Source: a bacterium (lineage in GTDB: Bacteria > Hydrothermota > UBA3073 > JACQXS01 > JAUWAR01). Taken from it: 22,540 bases of DNA. The notes beneath the pieces are model-generated. The model saw only the letters and a program-made list of their open reading frames with translations. It made no database searches and was not told the DNA's origin. The position numbers were made by a program, and so were the translations under genes. The DNA lies in the NCBI GenBank assembly GCA_030601965.1, contig JAUWAR010000003.1, forward strand, positions 1 to 22,540. The letters are read 5' to 3'. Each line of letters starts with the position of its first letter. Position 1 is the stretch's first letter. Of this stretch, positions 21,696 to 22,540 are shown piece after piece.

Positions 21696-22540
21696 CTACA
21701 ATTTACTGTATTTCTCTAATGCATTGTAGAAAGCTTTCCAAAAGGGATCGACTCCTGGATGCTCTAATTTTCTCTCCTTACCTCTTTCCACCAATATCAT
21801 TCCCTGTTTAGGTTCTGTTAATTCACCAACAATTGATGATTTTATATTTTTCTTGGTAAGAGCATTAACAACTTCATCTGCTTTCTCTTCACGGCAACTA
21901 ATAATGAGGGTTCCTTCACTTATAGATTTATAAGGGTCAATCTCAAAGAAATCACAGATATCTAATACAAAGTCTTCAATTACAATCTTTTTCTTCTCAA
22001 TTCTCACTCCTGAATTTGCTGCCTGAGCGATTTCATAAATTCCACCCCAGATACCGCATTCAGTTGCATCATGCATTGCTGAGACTCCTTTATCCCTGAC
22101 CCCAACTTTTACTGAGGTAAGGGCATCTTCAACTACTGACATTTTGTAGAATAATCCCTGTGCTTTCTGGACAAACTCTTCGCCGAACTTTTCAGCTAAA
22201 ACTTTTGGAAACATTGTAACAAATATACCAGATGCCTCTATTGCTGGCCCCTTGGTAATTATTATTTTATCCCTTTTCTTAGCAAACTTAGGTGTCACAT
22301 ACTCATCCTTACCACCAACAGCAACCACAGTTGCACCGCCAACCATTGGATAGTAGCAATTTTCATACCTGCCGGTGTGCCCACATACAATCGCCATACC
22401 CATCTTTTTGCATTCCTTGTGGATAATCTGCCAAACAATTTCTAATTCCTTTTCTGTTACCCTCATTGGTAGATTCAAATCAATTGATAGAAATGATGGT
22501 TTAAGTCCTGAGGTTACGACATCCGAAGCAAGAATATGAA
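21696..22540 (-). CDS. AIR synthase-related / HypE-like protein (5' partial)
   Basis: The frame is open to the right edge of the window, so the start lies outside; at least 281 codons are present. The visible edge reads HILASDVVTSGLKPSFLSIDLNLP, like the N-terminal ATP-binding part of AIR synthase-related proteins. Further on come MAIVCGHTGRYENCYYPMVGGATVVAVG, IITKGPAIEASGI, MHDATECGIWGGIYEIAQAANSGV (glycine-rich loop) and ISEGTLIISC. These belong to the PurM/HypE/SelD/ThiL superfamily of ATP-dependent enzymes. The specific reaction is unclear. No hyp or selenium genes are visible. It precedes the Fe-S scaffold gene on the same strand. Confidence 0.8.
   Translation of the reverse strand, partial: HILASDVVTSGLKPSFLSIDLNLPMRVTEKELEIVWQIIHKECKKMGMAIVCGHTGRYENCYYPMVGGATVVAVGGKDEYVTPKFAKKRDKIIITKGPAIEASGIFVTMFPKVLAEKFGEEFVQKAQGLFYKMSVVEDALTSVKVGVRDKGVSAMHDATECGIWGGIYEIAQAANSGVRIEKKKIVIEDFVLDICDFFEIDPYKSISEGTLIISCREEKADEVVNALTKKNIKSSIVGELTEPKQGMILVERGKERKLEHPGVDPFWKAFYNALEKYSKL

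Overview
The window looks like chromosomal housekeeping DNA from an uncultivated, AT-rich, Gram-negative bacterium. Outer-membrane biogenesis genes (LpxH, an LptE-like lipoprotein, a decayed LolA-like gene), a SPOR-domain protein and a remnant carrying a FlgD-type C-terminal sorting domain point to a diderm. The MetV/MetF pair suggests an anaerobe with a methyl-branch folate pathway. Dense dispersed palindromes and short tandem arrays fit metagenomic candidate phyla such as the WOR-3, Omnitrophota or Desantisbacteria type, but the sequence alone does not fix the phylum.

Layout. 1-4692: a partial hypothetical gene, a putative glycoside hydrolase (DUF4015 type), a convergent PP-loop tRNA thiolation-type protein, then mnmE, lpxH and tRNA-Asn on the plus strand. 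4632-9103 (minus): a DUF5618-like gene, a sorting-domain remnant, a TPR-SPOR protein and mutS, whose 3' end runs antisense into the tRNA gene. 9227-20051 (plus): smc, tsaE, tsaB, an LptE-like gene, a XerC/D recombinase, a membrane-anchored zinc-ribbon protein, a DUF374 acyltransferase, a HEAT-repeat protein split in two, metV, metF and an ABC ATPase. 20120-22540 (minus): a partial AIR synthase-like gene, an IscU/NifU scaffold and mnmA. tRNA modification is a recurring theme (MnmE, MnmA, a second PP-loop enzyme, TsaB, TsaE, IscU), as is envelope assembly.

The most striking property is not a gene. The window is saturated with imperfect tandem arrays with a unit of exactly 7 nt (more rarely 8 nt), about one per 1.4 kb, of many different unit sequences. 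They lie between genes, often touching the start codon, and inside genes, where they supply signal peptides and loops. In two places (the LptE-like gene at 13681 and the HEAT gene at 17211) the array separates two halves of one protein into different frames, and adding exactly one 7-nt unit restores a perfect reading frame. This suggests slipped-strand phase variation, or repeat collapse in the assembly.

A second class of element, short near-perfect palindromes, is inserted in frame in many proteins (MnmE, the PP-loop enzyme, LpxH, MutS, the SPOR protein, SMC, the acyltransferase, the zinc-ribbon protein), much like Rickettsia palindromic elements. No CRISPR array, insertion sequence or prophage was found.
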